Source: Agrostemma githago
Taxonomy: Eukaryota > Streptophyta > Magnoliopsida > Caryophyllales > Caryophyllaceae
Direction: 5' to 3'
NCBI GenBank assembly: GCA_958450325.1
Contig: OY288253.1
Location: forward strand, 61,008,266 to 61,072,265
Length of the DNA: 64,000 nucleotides
The translations under genes and the position numbers were made by a program. The notes under the pieces are model-generated. The model ran no database searches. It was not told the DNA's origin and was given only the letters and a program-made list of their open reading frames with translations. Positions 1-10,905 of this stretch are shown piece by piece. Within the stretch, counting starts at the first letter, position 1, and each line of letters opens with the position of its first letter.

Positions 1-315
1 TGATGGACCGGGTCTTCGGTACCCTCAAACATAGGAATTCCCGTCAAGTTGAGGTTGGCCGGTAGCTCGTTACTCAATGGTGAATAAATGCGAGCATTTT
101 CGGGGTGGATTGAGTTGCTTGTTGATAAGTGAACTTGCTCCTCGAGCCTGTGAACAACACTGACCAATTCGACTATGGGCCCAGTGGACTCAGCTCCTTC
201 AACTGGGACCGTCTTCTCTACAGTGCTCAGGCGAGTGTCCAAAGTTGCTTGGTTAGCAAGGATGGAAGTTAGTTGGGTCTCGATCTTGGTCAGGGCATTC
301 TTCAATTCTTCCATT
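1..315 (-). CDS. Tat-left gag, N-terminal part, cut by the window edge
   Basis: Reading leftward from an ATG at 315 the frame stays open to base 1. It encodes a Gag start closely similar to those at 17803 and 48246 in this window, including the shared stretches QVHLSTSNSIH and LNLTGIPMFEGTEDP. Gag is the structural protein of the virus-like particle. The start is chosen because it lies about 1.08 kb below the end of the LTR, the same leader length as in the other Tat copies. No stop or frameshift is visible in the 105 codons present. The rest lies outside the window. Confidence 0.85.
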
Positions 316-1378
316 TTGCGTTGATGTCGGGTTGCGGGTGGCCTGTCTGTAAGAACACCGCGTAATCAGAAACTAGCCCAGAAATCCCGGAATAGAAAGT
401 ACATCCCGAACGAGGCTAAAAGGAAAATGACTCGAGAAAGACACCTAGACGGGTGACTTGTGAAGTGTGGGCCTTCCTTAGGATTCGGCAAGTGGGCCTA
501 GTCCTGTTCCAAGGAAGGTTCACGTGGGACATCCTCAGACTTTTGACTCGATTGTGTTGACGGGCCCTCCTTCGTAAGAGTATGTCCTACTTAGGTGGGC
601 CTTGCCTTAGTCTAATAAGGCGGACTGGGATAGGGAAGAAACTCGTGACGTAAGATCGACAGAGTTTCGACGCTAGAGAAACTTGACAACTTAAGACATG
701 ACCCGACACTTGCTAAATATGGGAGGTCCTAAGAAGAGGGAAGTTTTGAAAATTGATTGATTTGAAAATTCCGAGATAACTCGGTGGAGAGGCCCGATTT
801 TTCGAAAAAAATCGGAAAGTGCATCGGGCCTCGGTTTTGAAAGTTCGAAAGTATTTTTGAGTTTTGAATTGGGCAGCGTACCGTCTAGAAAATAGGCTAT
901 TTTGAGTAAAATCATAAGTCCTAAATTCGGTATGTCCCGGGTTTTGAAAATTGAATATCTTGAAAAGGAGGATGTAATTTTTGAAAAGTTGATATTTTTG
1001 AAAACGACTCTGAAACCAAGTAGCACGTAGTCACACAAGCATTATAACGACGCCATGTATGCTCTACACTAAGTCTCGGTCGGTCTGAGAGGGTCTATAC
1101 CAGTGTACATAGTCTAGACGTTGATCGGGACGGACTCTCTAAGTCGAATTGAGCTTAGAACATGCCGCGAAACCCACTCGAATCGACTATGGACACCTTT
1201 TGACATATCCATGTTGGAGTACATCAATGGTATAGTGGGACGTCGGTCACCAGTACCGGCCCGGGAAAATATGGGTTACGCATGAACCGTAAAACTAACA
1301 CGCGCATTGTATTTGTCAAACGATTTCTATTCGAGTCTCACCCTGAGGATGCCGATGGTAAGTCACGCATCAGTTAAT
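316..1378 (-). other. Tat-left untranslated leader between PBS and gag
   Basis: About 1.06 kb of non-coding leader, similar base by base to 16735-17802 and 47190-48245. It holds no convincing ORF of its own; open frames here are short and not shared between copies. It has a T/A-rich low-complexity middle and ends just before the gag ATG. Leaders of about this length are usual in Tat elements and may hold packaging signals (inference). Confidence 0.75.
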
Positions 1379-1395
1379 CCCCAGCGGAGTCGCCA
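1379..1395 (-). promoter_or_regulatory. Tat-left primer binding site
   Basis: On the minus strand the bases TGGCGACTCCGCTGGGG follow the LTR end (CCACA) after three bases. The identical 17-mer stands at the same place in the two other Tat copies (16718 and 47173). Ogre/Tat elements are known to use a tRNA-Arg type primer; the tRNA assignment here is inference. Confidence 0.85.
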
Positions 1396-2191
1396 AATTG
1401 TGGACATGACGTAGGTCCACCCCGACACGGCCACGCGCGGGTTTGGGGAGGCGAATGAATCTCCATATGAGAATGGATCGAATTGAAATTTAGGTCTATG
1501 TGGAGTCGCCACCGAATTTTGTGGTTATTCGGAACCATTCGAGCCCACTCTATGTCGTAGTGGCCCGTATACAAAATACGGCCCATTTTTTATGTCAGAG
1601 TTTATTGGGCTCGTCCCTTTGCATTTGATACCAATACCGACATTATCGGATATTGTGTATTGAATGACTCTCGTGCGCCAACGGTTTCGGACATCCGGAA
1701 ACCGAGGTTCTGAGTAAGGGGTGAGGGTACGTGTTGGGAAGCCCACAAAGGACACCCAACCCCGCCCGCACATTAGCGGCCTCTACTAAGAATTCGAATA
1801 ACTTACAATACGCGCGCTAGTTAAACGAGAAAATGATATGCAAAGAATATTTTCCCTAAACATGTGAACGGAATTGAAAAGGGTTTCTAAGTCAATTTGA
1901 TGCAATTAATTCTAACGTCGAAGTTGAATTTTAGCATGCGGGTTCATTTAGTACAATAAACGAACAAACATTAAGTTGACAAAAGGAACAAACAAACTGT
2001 CAGTAACGGTAGAACGAATAATAACGGTTTGTGCAAATATTGAATGAGATGAGAAGATGCAAATATGATGATGCATGATTTGAAAAGATAGTATACACGT
2101 GATTAATTAGACACGTGTTGACCTAAATCATAAAATACTATCGAATTTGAAAAGAAGGATGTACGACTCGTCTTTTGGTCGTTACGAGGTC

Positions 2192-2390
2192 ACTCGATCG
2201 AGTGGTCGATGGACTCGATCGAGTGGACCTGTAAAAGATGATTCTGTTTTGCGTTATAGACCGTACTCGGCCGAGTTATGGACCAACTCGGTCGAGTACA
2301 GGGCCACTCGACCGAGTCACTGTTAGACTCGATCGAGTGTGGGTCGTGAAAAGCATTCTGATCTGATTTTGGGGTACCACTCGGTCGAGT
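2192..2390. repeat. Array of seven ACTCGRYCGAGT palindromes (LTR, downstream part)
   Basis: Seven 12 bp palindromes with half-site ACTCG and centre AT, GC or a GT/AC variant start at 2192, 2213, 2265, 2286, 2306, 2327 and 2379. Starts are 20 to 52 bases apart. The equivalent place in the LTR at 14128 holds eight (15703-15923). Function unknown. Confidence 0.85.
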
Positions 2391-3578
2391 GCCCCCTGTA
2401 CGAATCATAATTCGTTTGCAATTTTGTATTGATTTAGAGATTGCTTTTGATTTTCGATAATTCGATGGTTTTACCGAATTGAGCATAAATATTGCATGAC
2501 TTATGCTCGATTCGGGTTTTTCGTAAATATTTACCGAATTGATTGAACCAAATATAAATATTGTTTGAATTTATACCCGATTCTAAATTTGAATGCTCGC
2601 CGTACCCTATATTCGATTATTGAATCGATATGGAATACTAGAGTGGACAAAATAAAGAAAATTGATTTGAGTCGTTTTAAGTCAATCAAAACGACATGAA
2701 TTTCTCTCCGCGTTTGTAGTGTCATATTTATAACGTGACATCTACGTTAGCATCAACAAGAAAATCGAATTGATTGAATTAATTGAATAGATTGTTAGAT
2801 TCGACATCCAATTATGGAATTGGTATCGAATCTACAAAATTGACGCTTTACATGGATAAAAAAAGGACTTGATTCCCTCGGCTTCTCCGACATCGAAATA
2901 AATCCCTAAGGATTGTGATGTCGGATCCACGTCAACGGGTTTCGACCCTTATTGAAATACAATGTTTGTTCTTTGAAAATCGATGCTATTATGTGACTCG
3001 AATAACAATAATGATACAAACGATATGAAAATTATTGTTGACGTTAACCTATCTCAATAATCAAGTAATCGGGATATCGGAACAAGCAACCGTCAACGCT
3101 GTGTGCAGTACACTTGTATATTCGTGTTTCCTCATTCCGATATCACTCATACTCGAAACAAATTGATAAGTATTTTAATGTTTTGATATTAGTACTATCG
3201 ATATTAATGATGCGATAATAACGATAAAATGAAATAAATAAAAAAACGCGACCCGTATAATGATGACATGACGCGAGGAGGAAGAGAAGAGAAGAAACGG
3301 GGTTTTGTCACCCTCAACCTACATGTTCTTGTCTCGGATTAGAACTCGTAACTGTGGCTTTAACACTAGAGTCTTCGAGGTGGATGAAGGTTAAGTTGTG
3401 GTGGCTCGGGTTTGTTGACTCCTAAACTAGGTTTAGGGTTTTTGCTAGTGTATTGCTTAGGGTTTGCTTAGGGTTTGCATAGGGTGTATTAGGGTTGTAA
3501 AAGTGTGAAAAAGAGGTGTCTTGAAGTGTGTGCAAAGGGTTGCTTATATAGGAAAAGCTAGGGCACCGGTTTAGGGTT

Positions 3579-3682
3579 ACTCGACCGAGTAACCAGCTGA
3601 CTCAGTCGAGTGGCCCAGTGCGTCAGCCGCCGGGCTTGAATAAGGGCCCACTCGATCGAGTGGGTGGGGCACTCGATCGAGT
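3579..3682. repeat. Array of four ACTCGRYCGAGT palindromes near the LTR TATA box
   Basis: Palindromes start at 3579, 3600 (with one A in place of G), 3650 and 3671, just upstream (minus strand) of the TATATAAG-like box. The LTR at 14128 has the matching four-member array at 14516-14616, also just before its TATA box. Confidence 0.85.
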
Positions 3683-4070
3683 GGCCCAGGTGGGTCGCGC
3701 GGGTCTCTTGTTTTGGACCGTGACCATGGATATTTGATGGGTTTGTGTTTGAATTGGACTTTTGATGTTTGAGGGTTTGTTTTGCATGTCTCGGAAACGA
3801 CTTTGACTGGGATTGACCCAATCGCGACAAGTCGGTTTTAATTCCGGTGTCGGTTTTGGCCCAAATTAGTCATGTTTGACTCGGAATGGTCCGCTGGGCC
3901 TGGATTCGAGGTTGATTTTGTGAGTTTTGTACTCTGTAAGTGCATTAGCCAACGATTAATGGATTTGAGCCCGTATCCGAGCGCATAGAAGCATGTTAGC
4001 GTCCGATCATCATCGGGTGTTTTTTGGAAACTGCTATAGACACCTGGCTGTCAAAATGCGGGTGTCTACA

Positions 4071-4083
4071 GAGCCCCCACTCT
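4071..4083 (-). promoter_or_regulatory. Polypurine tract preceding the Tat-left LTR
   Basis: The minus strand reads AGAGTGGGGGCTC directly before the LTR start TGTAGACACC. It is identical to the tract at 57398-57410 in Tat-right. In LTR elements this RNase H-resistant tract primes plus-strand synthesis. It shows that this LTR is also the 3' LTR of an element body lying to its right. Confidence 0.85.
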
Positions 4084-4611
4084 GACTGAGGCTTGGACAA
4101 GGCGATAGTCAGAGTAGCCACCAGGCCAATCGAGGATTGAAACCTGGCGGACTTCCGGCCGGGTCGTTTATAGTCCATTAGACTTGCGTGAAGGGCTCGC
4201 CAGCCATAAGCTAGAAACCATACCTGGGCTGATGGTAATACTCCGTGGGGCATTTGGATTTGTCACGTAAGTCCTGGGTGTGCATGTGTGTTGGCCCATC
4301 CCGTGAAAATGCTGGGGAGGTGTAGTGGTTTGCATGTCCTTGTTTGAGTCATACCTGTATAAGTCACATAAAATGCATGCAACACGTAGGTAGTAAAAGG
4401 ACTCGTGCTGGGGAGAAATGATTTTTGAAAATTTGAATTTTTGAAATCTTGAAAATTTGAGATTTTTGAATTTTGGAAACTTTGATATTTTTGACTCCTA
4501 ACAAAGATTAGGAAAGTTCGGGATGGAGATTCCCGTGCTAGTATCAAGACTAGGCTTGTGGTTTGATTCCAATTAGGATTTGGAAATTTTCCTAAACGGT
4601 TTGCAAGGCTA
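4084..4611 (-). other. Tat 3' internal non-coding region
   Basis: Similar to 56785-57397 of Tat-right in reverse orientation, for example the stretch on segregating purine tracts next to the LTR and the GACGACCC/GGGTCGTT box. No ORF is shared between the copies here. It separates the antisense gene from the polypurine tract. Confidence 0.65.
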
Positions 4612-4626
4612 ATGCTATATATAGCC
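4612..4626 (+). promoter_or_regulatory. TATA box of the antisense gene
   Basis: GCTATATATAGCCCC stands about 115-130 bases before the ATG at 4742. The intact copy in Tat-right has a TATAAATAG box about 105 bases before its ATG. Conservation of a core promoter at the same distance in two diverged copies suggests the antisense gene is transcribed on its own (inference). Confidence 0.6.
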
Positions 4627-4741
4627 CCTTCTTGCTCTTGATTTCTTCATAAATCTCATCACAAATCAATCTCTTCTTAAAAGAAAGTCTCTTTATTTCC
4701 CTTAAAAAGAAAGTCTCTTTATCTTCTTAAGAAGTTTAGCC

Positions 4742-5005
4742 ATGGGAATCGATAGGTTGAGTGTGATGTTGCAGGAGTGGTCCCGTCGCTTTAGGGACAC
4801 AGATAGGGTGGCTTTGAATCAGACGGGGATAACCCAATTGTATCCGTTCCGTCAGATGGTGGTTGACCGCTATTTTCTGGACGCTTGCTTGGCTTATTGG
4901 GATGACATATATCATGTCTTTGCTTTCCCTCGGGGTGAAGTCTGCCCTCTACCCGAGGAGATTGCAGCTATAGGAGGATGGAACCCGATATTCCATTCAG
5001 ACTGA
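4742..5005 (+). pseudogene. Antisense plant-mobile-domain ORF, truncated after about 82 codons
   Basis: The first ~82 residues match the N-terminus of the Tat-right antisense gene, with MGID at the start, FLDACL in the middle and PLPEEIxAIGGW at the end. The ORF runs opposite to the element that carries it (the element reads minus here), as in Tat-right. Similarity stops at about 4988, where foreign sequence adds a few codons and a stop at 5003-5005. The full product would be about 495 residues, so this copy lacks most of the domain. The family (plant mobile domain / aminotransferase-like, found in plant TEs and in MAIN/MAIL1 host proteins) is known; loss of function here is inference. Confidence 0.8.
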
Positions 5006-7497
5006 GTAGTCCTATTTTTTTACATTATATTTGGAAATTTACTGATTCTAAAGGCTTAAAATGAGGATATTTAGTTGTAATATATGGTGGATGATATTCC
5101 ATTCAGACTTCAGATTCTAGATTTTTTTTAATGGCAGAAATACAAAAAGAAATATTCAAAACCACCCTTGGCCCGGGCCCAGTTGGGCCTACCAATAGTT
5201 CCGTCCCTATTTGCGATATAATGTTTCGAGTGATATTTGAGGATTAAAGTGTAACGTTGTCACACTGAAAGTAAGTATTTGAGGATTTGTCTGTTTCAAA
5301 TGAGTCCTACCAATTATTGAAGGTCACCAAATAAAATACTACTTGTTCACGGACGACTTTTATATAAAGTTTACGATGCGAGTCTGGGACGAATAGCTTG
5401 TGTTGGATCCTACCATGCGTGGTGTTTCGACTGCACTTATAATGAAAAGCAGACTCGGAGACTTCGGTCCGAGTGTCGACCTAGTGTTTTAGGTAGTCGT
5501 CCTACGGCAGTAGGGATGTCAACGGGTAGGGTTCGAATCGGGTGGAGTCTAACCCGAATCCATCACCCGACTCCGCCCAGTCCACCCGATCTATCCATCA
5601 CCCGCTTCACCCTTCACCCGAATCCAATCCATCCGTCATCCGCGGGTGATACGGATGGATCGGGTGCTTAACGGAATATGAATATTTTTGTAGAAAATAC
5701 TAAACATGTCTCTGCAAGTTTTACAATTTCGATTGGCCTCATCTAATTACTTAAAGAGGGATACAAAACAAGTTCAAAAATTTAAAGTTGTCAAAATGCT
5801 AGTACTACTTATCTATTACAATGCCAAGTACTCCGTAATAACTTATAAGCCCATAACCAAAGATATATATAAATTTGCATTACAATAGCTTCTTCATTCA
5901 AAATGACGGTGCATCAACATTCATTCCCCTTCCTTCCTCCTGAGAGTTGACGCCTTGCTTAAAAAGTCGGGTCTATGGCTTCATCTTTATCCTAACAGCT
6001 CAAGCAAACATAGAATTGTAAAGATTTGGACAGAAATAATTTACCAAATAAAAAAATCTCATAACTAGTTTAACAGCATATAAAAAACATCATAATCATT
6101 TTAAACAACAAATAAACGAATTGAAACTATGATACTAGCAAATTTAAAAGAAGTTTATTCTTTTCCTTTCCACTTTGCAAGATCTGAACTTAAGCATCAA
6201 CTTTCTAGACAAATGAAAAAAATTAGACATTTATACAAACCTTTATTACTAGTGGAAGACACAAAAAATCGAACCATACAAGTCAAACACTGATTATACA
6301 AATGAAAAATCGAAAATGCCCTATGAAAGATCGAAAATCCCTAAAAATTGAAAATATAAATTAATGTAAATATACCCTTTAACTGTAAGAAAAGAATAAT
6401 TAATAACTTACCCTTTAACTGTAATAAATCATATGAGGGAGAAGAGGATTGAATCATTGATTGAGGTTGAGGAGGCGTTTCTATTTTCTAGGGTTTGAAA
6501 TTGAATGTCAGTATGTGAGAGGATAAGAGTATGTTTTGTGAGGGTTATTTTAGATATGTTTTAAGTTTTTTTTTAACGTAATATATGGATCGGGTGGTGG
6601 ATCGACGGGTCGGATTATAGACCACCCGAATCCGACCCGAACCCGAACCCAACTCATCCCTATACGGCAGTGAGAGATGTTGTTCAAGAGTCTGCGTAGG
6701 GTATAGGCGCATGTATAGACAAGTACTTGATCCGTATTACCACCTAGGTAGCGGGGGCAGAACAGGTAACTGAAAACTGCGGGTTCCCTCTTGATGATGC
6801 AGAGAATGTAATCATCAGCTTTCGTTTCAGCCCAGAGCCCCGTTTGAATAAACGTATAATTTAATAGTAGTTCGGGCCCAATTGAGCGTTATGGGTGAGA
6901 TGTAAACCTCATAAGATCGGTTCGGTCTACGAGTCGGTAACACGGTTACTTCTATTGGTGAGATGCAAGCCAATAGAATGTAGCGGTGATACTAGGAGCC
7001 ACGACTCGTGTGTTTATTCTTTGTTTACGTGAAAATTGATTTAAAATCAAATGGCTGCCAATGACTCATCTTTTAAACTTTATCATTTTCATCACCTCAC
7101 ATGTTGATTAATTGAATTAAATGAAAGTATTTGTTACGTGATATCCTTTAATATTTTTGTAAGCATATTATTTGTTATTCACATGATTGTCTTATGTGTA
7201 TGAGGTGATGTTAGATGAACGGCTTGGTTGCTGTCCCGCTCAGCGTCCACTGTTTTATTTTTTTGCAGGTCTAAGACGTTGGGGAATCGAGCAAGAGAGA
7301 TTTAATAATATGTTTGTATAAAATACAAACTATATTCTGTACTAAGTGAATCAAGACTATGTAATTAATAGTCGTTTGTTGTACGGATGCGTAGCGATGC
7401 AGATTTATTTACACTCTGATATAATTTTAATTAAATGACTTAGATAACTTTCCGTATTATCTATTATTTTAAGTCATCGAAAATCCGGGTTGTTACA
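4989..7497 (+). repeat. LTR-like relic split by a hAT element; left end unresolved
   Basis: This replaces the remainder of the antisense gene on the left and interrupts the copia RNase H frame on the right. The right end, GGGTTGTTACA at 7497, is typical of chromovirus LTR ends. The part after 6671 has LTR-like features, such as a TTTTTTGCAGG box near 7260. I could not fix the left boundary; TGTAACG near 5251 is one candidate. No primer site follows the right end, so this is a solo or truncated LTR. A 17 bp direct repeat at 4987-5003 and 5093-5109 lies at the left edge. No coding sequence is seen. Confidence 0.5.
5511..6662. mobile_element. Non-autonomous hAT-type element, 1,152 bp
   Basis: The ends are TAGGGATG and CATCCCTA, perfect 8 bp terminal inverted repeats followed by longer G/C-rich subterminal similarity (runs of GGGT on one side, ACCC on the other). 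The 8 bp TACGGCAG stands on both sides (5503-5510 and 6663-6670) as a target-site duplication. Eight-base duplications and TAGGG-type ends are hallmarks of the hAT superfamily. The interior is A/T-rich and encodes no transposase; the one 60-codon ORF at 5706 has no recognisable content. It would need a transposase supplied in trans. Confidence 0.85.
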
Positions 7498-9108
7498 GAA
7501 AAAGCAAAGGCACACTGTTTCTTGTAGGACCAAGAAACATGGTTACGGTCGAGATAGACAATGCACCCCATAGTAGAAATATAGTCATGTTTATCACCTG
7601 CCCAATCTGCATCACAGAAGGCATGAAGAGATAAAGGAGTGGCACGGTGTAATTGAATATCAATAGTAAGCGTACCTTTAAGATAATGAAGAAGACGTTT
7701 AAGTGCGAGCCAATGGGTCTCTTGAGGATCCTGCAAAATTTGATCTAGTCTATTGACACCAAAAGAGATATCAGGATGGGCAAGGAAGAGATATTGCAGA
7801 CTACCAACAATAGCGCGATGATCAGTGGGGTTGGAAATGGAGTGACTAGTAGATGGTAGGAGGGGCGGGTATACTACAAGCGGAGTAGTAACAGGTTTGC
7901 AATCAAGCATATCGCAACGGGAAAGGATGTCATGTATATATTTGGTTTGGGTAAGACTAAGGCCGGTCGGCTTGGATGTAACTTCGATACCCAGGAAATA
8001 TGAAGGGAATCCCAAGTCCTTTAACGAAAATTGAGTGGCGAATGAGCGGAAGAATGCAGCGAGATATGGGGGCTCGAGGCCAGTGACAATATATATCGTC
8101 TACATAGTCAAGTAGAAAAAATTGAGTGAGATTTTTATTAAATAAAAACAAGGAGGTATCGGAGAGAGACTGAGTGATCCCAAATGAAAGTAAGTACGTT
8201 TTGAGTTTAGTATACCAGGCTTGGGGAGCTTGTTTAAGACCATAAATTGCTTTTGTGAGTTTACAGACATATGACGGGGAAGTAGAGCTGACAAAACCAG
8301 GAGGTTGAGTCATATAGACTGTTTCATGTAACGTACCTTGAAGAAATGCATTGTTGATGTCGAGTTGTCTGAGGGACGAGCCACGGGTGAGTGCAAGCGA
8401 CAGGATAACTCAAACAGTTACCGGTTTGACGACCGGATTGACGATCTCAGAATAGTCAACCTCAGGGTGCTAAAGGAACCCTTTCGCCACTAAGCGGGTC
8501 TTGTATTTGGCAATGGAGTTATCAGGATTGTATTTGATACGGAACACCCACTTACAACCTACTATATTGTAAGAGGGATCATGAGGAAAAAGAGTCCAAG
8601 TATGATTGTGAAGAAGAGCAGTATGCTCAGCAGTCATGGCAGCGAGCCAATTCGGATCGGCAATAGCGAACCAAACTGTGACAAGTGGAGCAGAAACGGT
8701 GGGTAAGGCAACTAAATTGGCATATTTAGGATTAGGGACCTGAATATTATTCATAGCCCGGGTTGTGACTCGAGGAGCGGAGGGAACCGGGGTGGTTACC
8801 GGCGTGTCAAGAGATGCCGGAGTTGAGGCCGACGTGTCAGGAGTTGAGGCAGGAGACGTGGAAGACGGTGAGGACGGGGAAGACCCTATAGAGGAGGAGA
8901 GAAGAGACGCGCCTGAGGAGTGAGGGGTGGCGGAGCCCGGATCTGACGGCGCCTGGGAGGAAGAAGAGGAGGACGGAGACGAGGGAGACGACTAGACAGA
9001 GGAGGGCTAACTAGGGTTTGGGGTAGGCGCAACACGAGGTCGTCGGGAGTAGACGCGGAAGCGGTTCATGGACTTAGGGACTTGAAGATAGTACAAGTTC
9101 CGAGGTAG
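7498..9108 (-). pseudogene. Ty1/copia pol relic: integrase-RT linker, RT and start of RNase H
   Basis: Read on the minus strand from 9108: a Pro/Ser-rich linker with in-frame stops; the RT start (WVFRIKYNPD then YKTRLVAKGF) in 8470-8754; the RT core with YVDDI in 7957-8313; and the RT end plus RNase H with CDADWAGD and SWSYKKQ down to 7498. Several frame changes separate these blocks, so it is not functional. RNase H is cut at 7498 by the LTR-like relic. Order and motifs are those of Ty1/copia (integrase before RT). The protease and integrase core are missing. Confidence 0.88.
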
Positions 9109-9459
9109 TGAGCAGGGACATGACACCACTGACACTCTCTTGGACATGGCCCAATCCTAGGACCAGAAATGTTAATCGCGGTAGCTCAACAGGCTCTATA
9201 CTGGTCCCACAGACCAACACAAGTCCTTTCCAGCGCATTTTGACCTCACTCATATGCTCATCCTAGAGACCTTCCCAGGAGGTCACCCATCCTAAAATTA
9301 CTCTCACTCAAGCACGCTTAACTGTGGAATTCTTTTGCATGGATGACCAGAAAAGAAAGTGCACTTTGTTGATATGAGTAGTATTTTCAATCCCTTTAAA
9401 CACTAGCCATTCAAGCTCATGAATAGGACATCTTCAATCAATGTGGGGTGTTTTAATCA
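9109..9459 (-). repeat. Cassandra-like LTR carrying 5S rRNA sequence
   Basis: The minus strand starts TGATTAAAACACCCCACATT at 9459, right after a purine tract, and runs about 350 bp to a CA near 9109. Inside, 9271-9332 is clearly derived from plant 5S rRNA. Cassandra TRIM elements are known for 5S sequence within a short LTR of about this length. The left limit is a best guess from the terminal dinucleotide. Orientation is minus. Confidence 0.65.
9271..9332 (-). ncRNA. 5S rRNA-derived segment with RNA polymerase III internal promoter boxes (relic)
   Basis: The minus strand contains GTTAAGCGTGCTTGAGTGAG and GGATGGGTGACCTCCTGGGA, matching the A box and C box regions of plant 5S rRNA with few changes. 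Only about the second half of 5S is recognisable. It sits in a short LTR, so it is not a functional 5S gene of a ribosomal array. Whether it still drives polymerase III transcription is unknown. Confidence 0.8.
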
Positions 9460-9572
9460 CTCCCACTTGAAGAATGCAACGTCCTCGTTACGCCTGGCAG
9501 CATAATCGCTGACCCAGAATCCACCCCCGCTAGGTGCCAAATGCACGGTTGCAGGGTTGCTCTGATACCAAC
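9460..9572 (-). mobile_element. Short internal region with polypurine tract and tRNA-Met primer site
   Basis: On the minus strand TGGTATCAGAGC (9558-9569), the plant initiator tRNA-Met primer site, is followed by about 100 bp without ORF and then the purine tract CTTCAAGTGGGAG (9460-9472) before the 5S-bearing LTR. A tiny internal region of this kind fits a TRIM such as Cassandra. The expected matching 5' LTR with 5S sequence is not on the other side of the primer site; a different LTR-like sequence is. Confidence 0.6.
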
Positions 9573-10905
9573 TATAATCCCTTATAAAATCTAACGTAAT
9601 ACAGTAGCGAAAGCACTGTAGATTTGGGATTAAAACACACTGATGTTCTATATTTTAATAATAGAACGGTCAGTGAATACAAATGCCACTTTTACAAAAG
9701 AGATAGAACAAAATATTCTCCAAATAGGATTACAAAAATTCGTAAATAAACATGAATGAAAAAAAAGTAGGATCCATGCTACTCGCTAGCTCACACCCAA
9801 AACCCAGCAACAAATACATGTCATGTTATAAACATAATAGTCACATCAGTGGGGAGTAACTCGGACGTTCTCCCAGCCATATTTTATCATATGGAAAAAT
9901 ATTAGTATTACTATATCAAAATAGTTAAAATGAAAAACATTAAAACGATATAACAAAAATAAGCTTTCGGAGAAAACTTAAAACATTTGCCAACCTTCAA
10001 ATCAAAACCAATCGATAATAATAATATTCAAAACTGGCGTTATGGATGGAATTAGTGTGCACAAGGGTATACTTTCAGTAGGGATATACTAAAACTAGCT
10101 TCGAGAACTCCGACACCAACTTCACATGCAACGAAGATCCAAGGTTTCTAACTAGGCAGCTCAACCATAATAGGACGGCGACTTATCAATGCGAGGTCCT
10201 AGCTTAAGTAATATACACCCCTCATGGACACCAAATGTATCCAGTTCAACTAACAGCGTCTAACACAATGCGATATCTAGATTAAGGGCACAATGCACAT
10301 ACATTCCTGGACACCAAATGTATCCAGTTCAACAATCAATGCATCCCCAATGGATACACCAGCCTTATAGTTGATGGTAAAAAAGTACATCCTAGACCGT
10401 ATTACTCTAACCCCACACTGATCGAATATCCATAACCCCAATTTTGAATATTATTATTTTTATCGATAAATTTTGATTTGCAGGTTGATAAATGTTTTAA
10501 TTTTTCTCCGAAAGCTTATTTTTATTATAATGATATATTGTTTTCTGTTTTTACTATTTTTATATAGTAGTAATTACAGTTTTAAAATATTGTAATATGG
10601 TTGGGAGAACGTTGTCGTTGCTCCTCACTGATTGTGGCTGTTATGTTTTTAACATGACAGGTATTTGCGTTCCCTTCGGGTGGGCTAGCAGGTAGTTGTG
10701 GATCCTTCTTTGTTTTAAATAAATTTCTGTACTACAGATTGTTATACCTCATTTGAGGATTGTTTTTATTTTTAGCCATTTTTATTTAATGGCTCATGTT
10801 TGACTTTACCACTTTATTTTATCAAAACATAGTTACAGTGTGTTATAATCTCACATCTACAGTGTTTTCGCCACTGTATTACGTTAGTATTTCTAGTGGG
10901 TTACA
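9573..10905 (-). repeat. Long imperfect inverted repeat made of LTR-like arms
   Basis: The left arm (about 9588-10045) and right arm (about 10430-10890) are inverted copies with substitutions and small gaps; for example CTAACGTAATACAG at the outer left has CTGTATTACGTTAG at the outer right, and AGCTTTCGGAGAAAA is mirrored at the inner ends. A loop of about 385 bp lies between and contains a direct repeat (GGACACCAAATGTATCCAG, near 10225 and 10309). The right end is TGTAACCC read on the minus strand, an LTR-like terminus. Most likely two chromovirus-type LTR pieces in opposite orientation. No protein-coding content. Confidence 0.7.

Larger units (their letters stand above)
1399..4070 (-). repeat. 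Tat-left LTR (2,672 bp) shared by two internal regions
   Basis: Read on the minus strand the LTR starts TGTAGACACCC at 4070 and ends CCACA at 1399, like the LTRs at 14128 and 57411. Leader and gag follow it on the left, as for a 5' LTR. On the right it is preceded by a polypurine tract and the 3' part of a Tat internal region, as for a 3' LTR. One LTR therefore serves two element bodies, the product expected from LTR-LTR recombination or tandem insertion. A TATATAAG-like box lies near 3542-3549 and telomere-like AAACCCTA runs lie near 3420-3490. Two arrays of 12 bp palindromes are listed separately. Confidence 0.88.

Noticed and set aside
5706..5888. 60-codon ORF within the hAT element as a transposase remnant
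   Set aside because: No hAT transposase motif, and too short to judge.
9271..9332. A functional 5S rRNA gene
   Set aside because: Only the internal promoter half is recognisable and it lies in a short LTR next to a purine tract and primer site.
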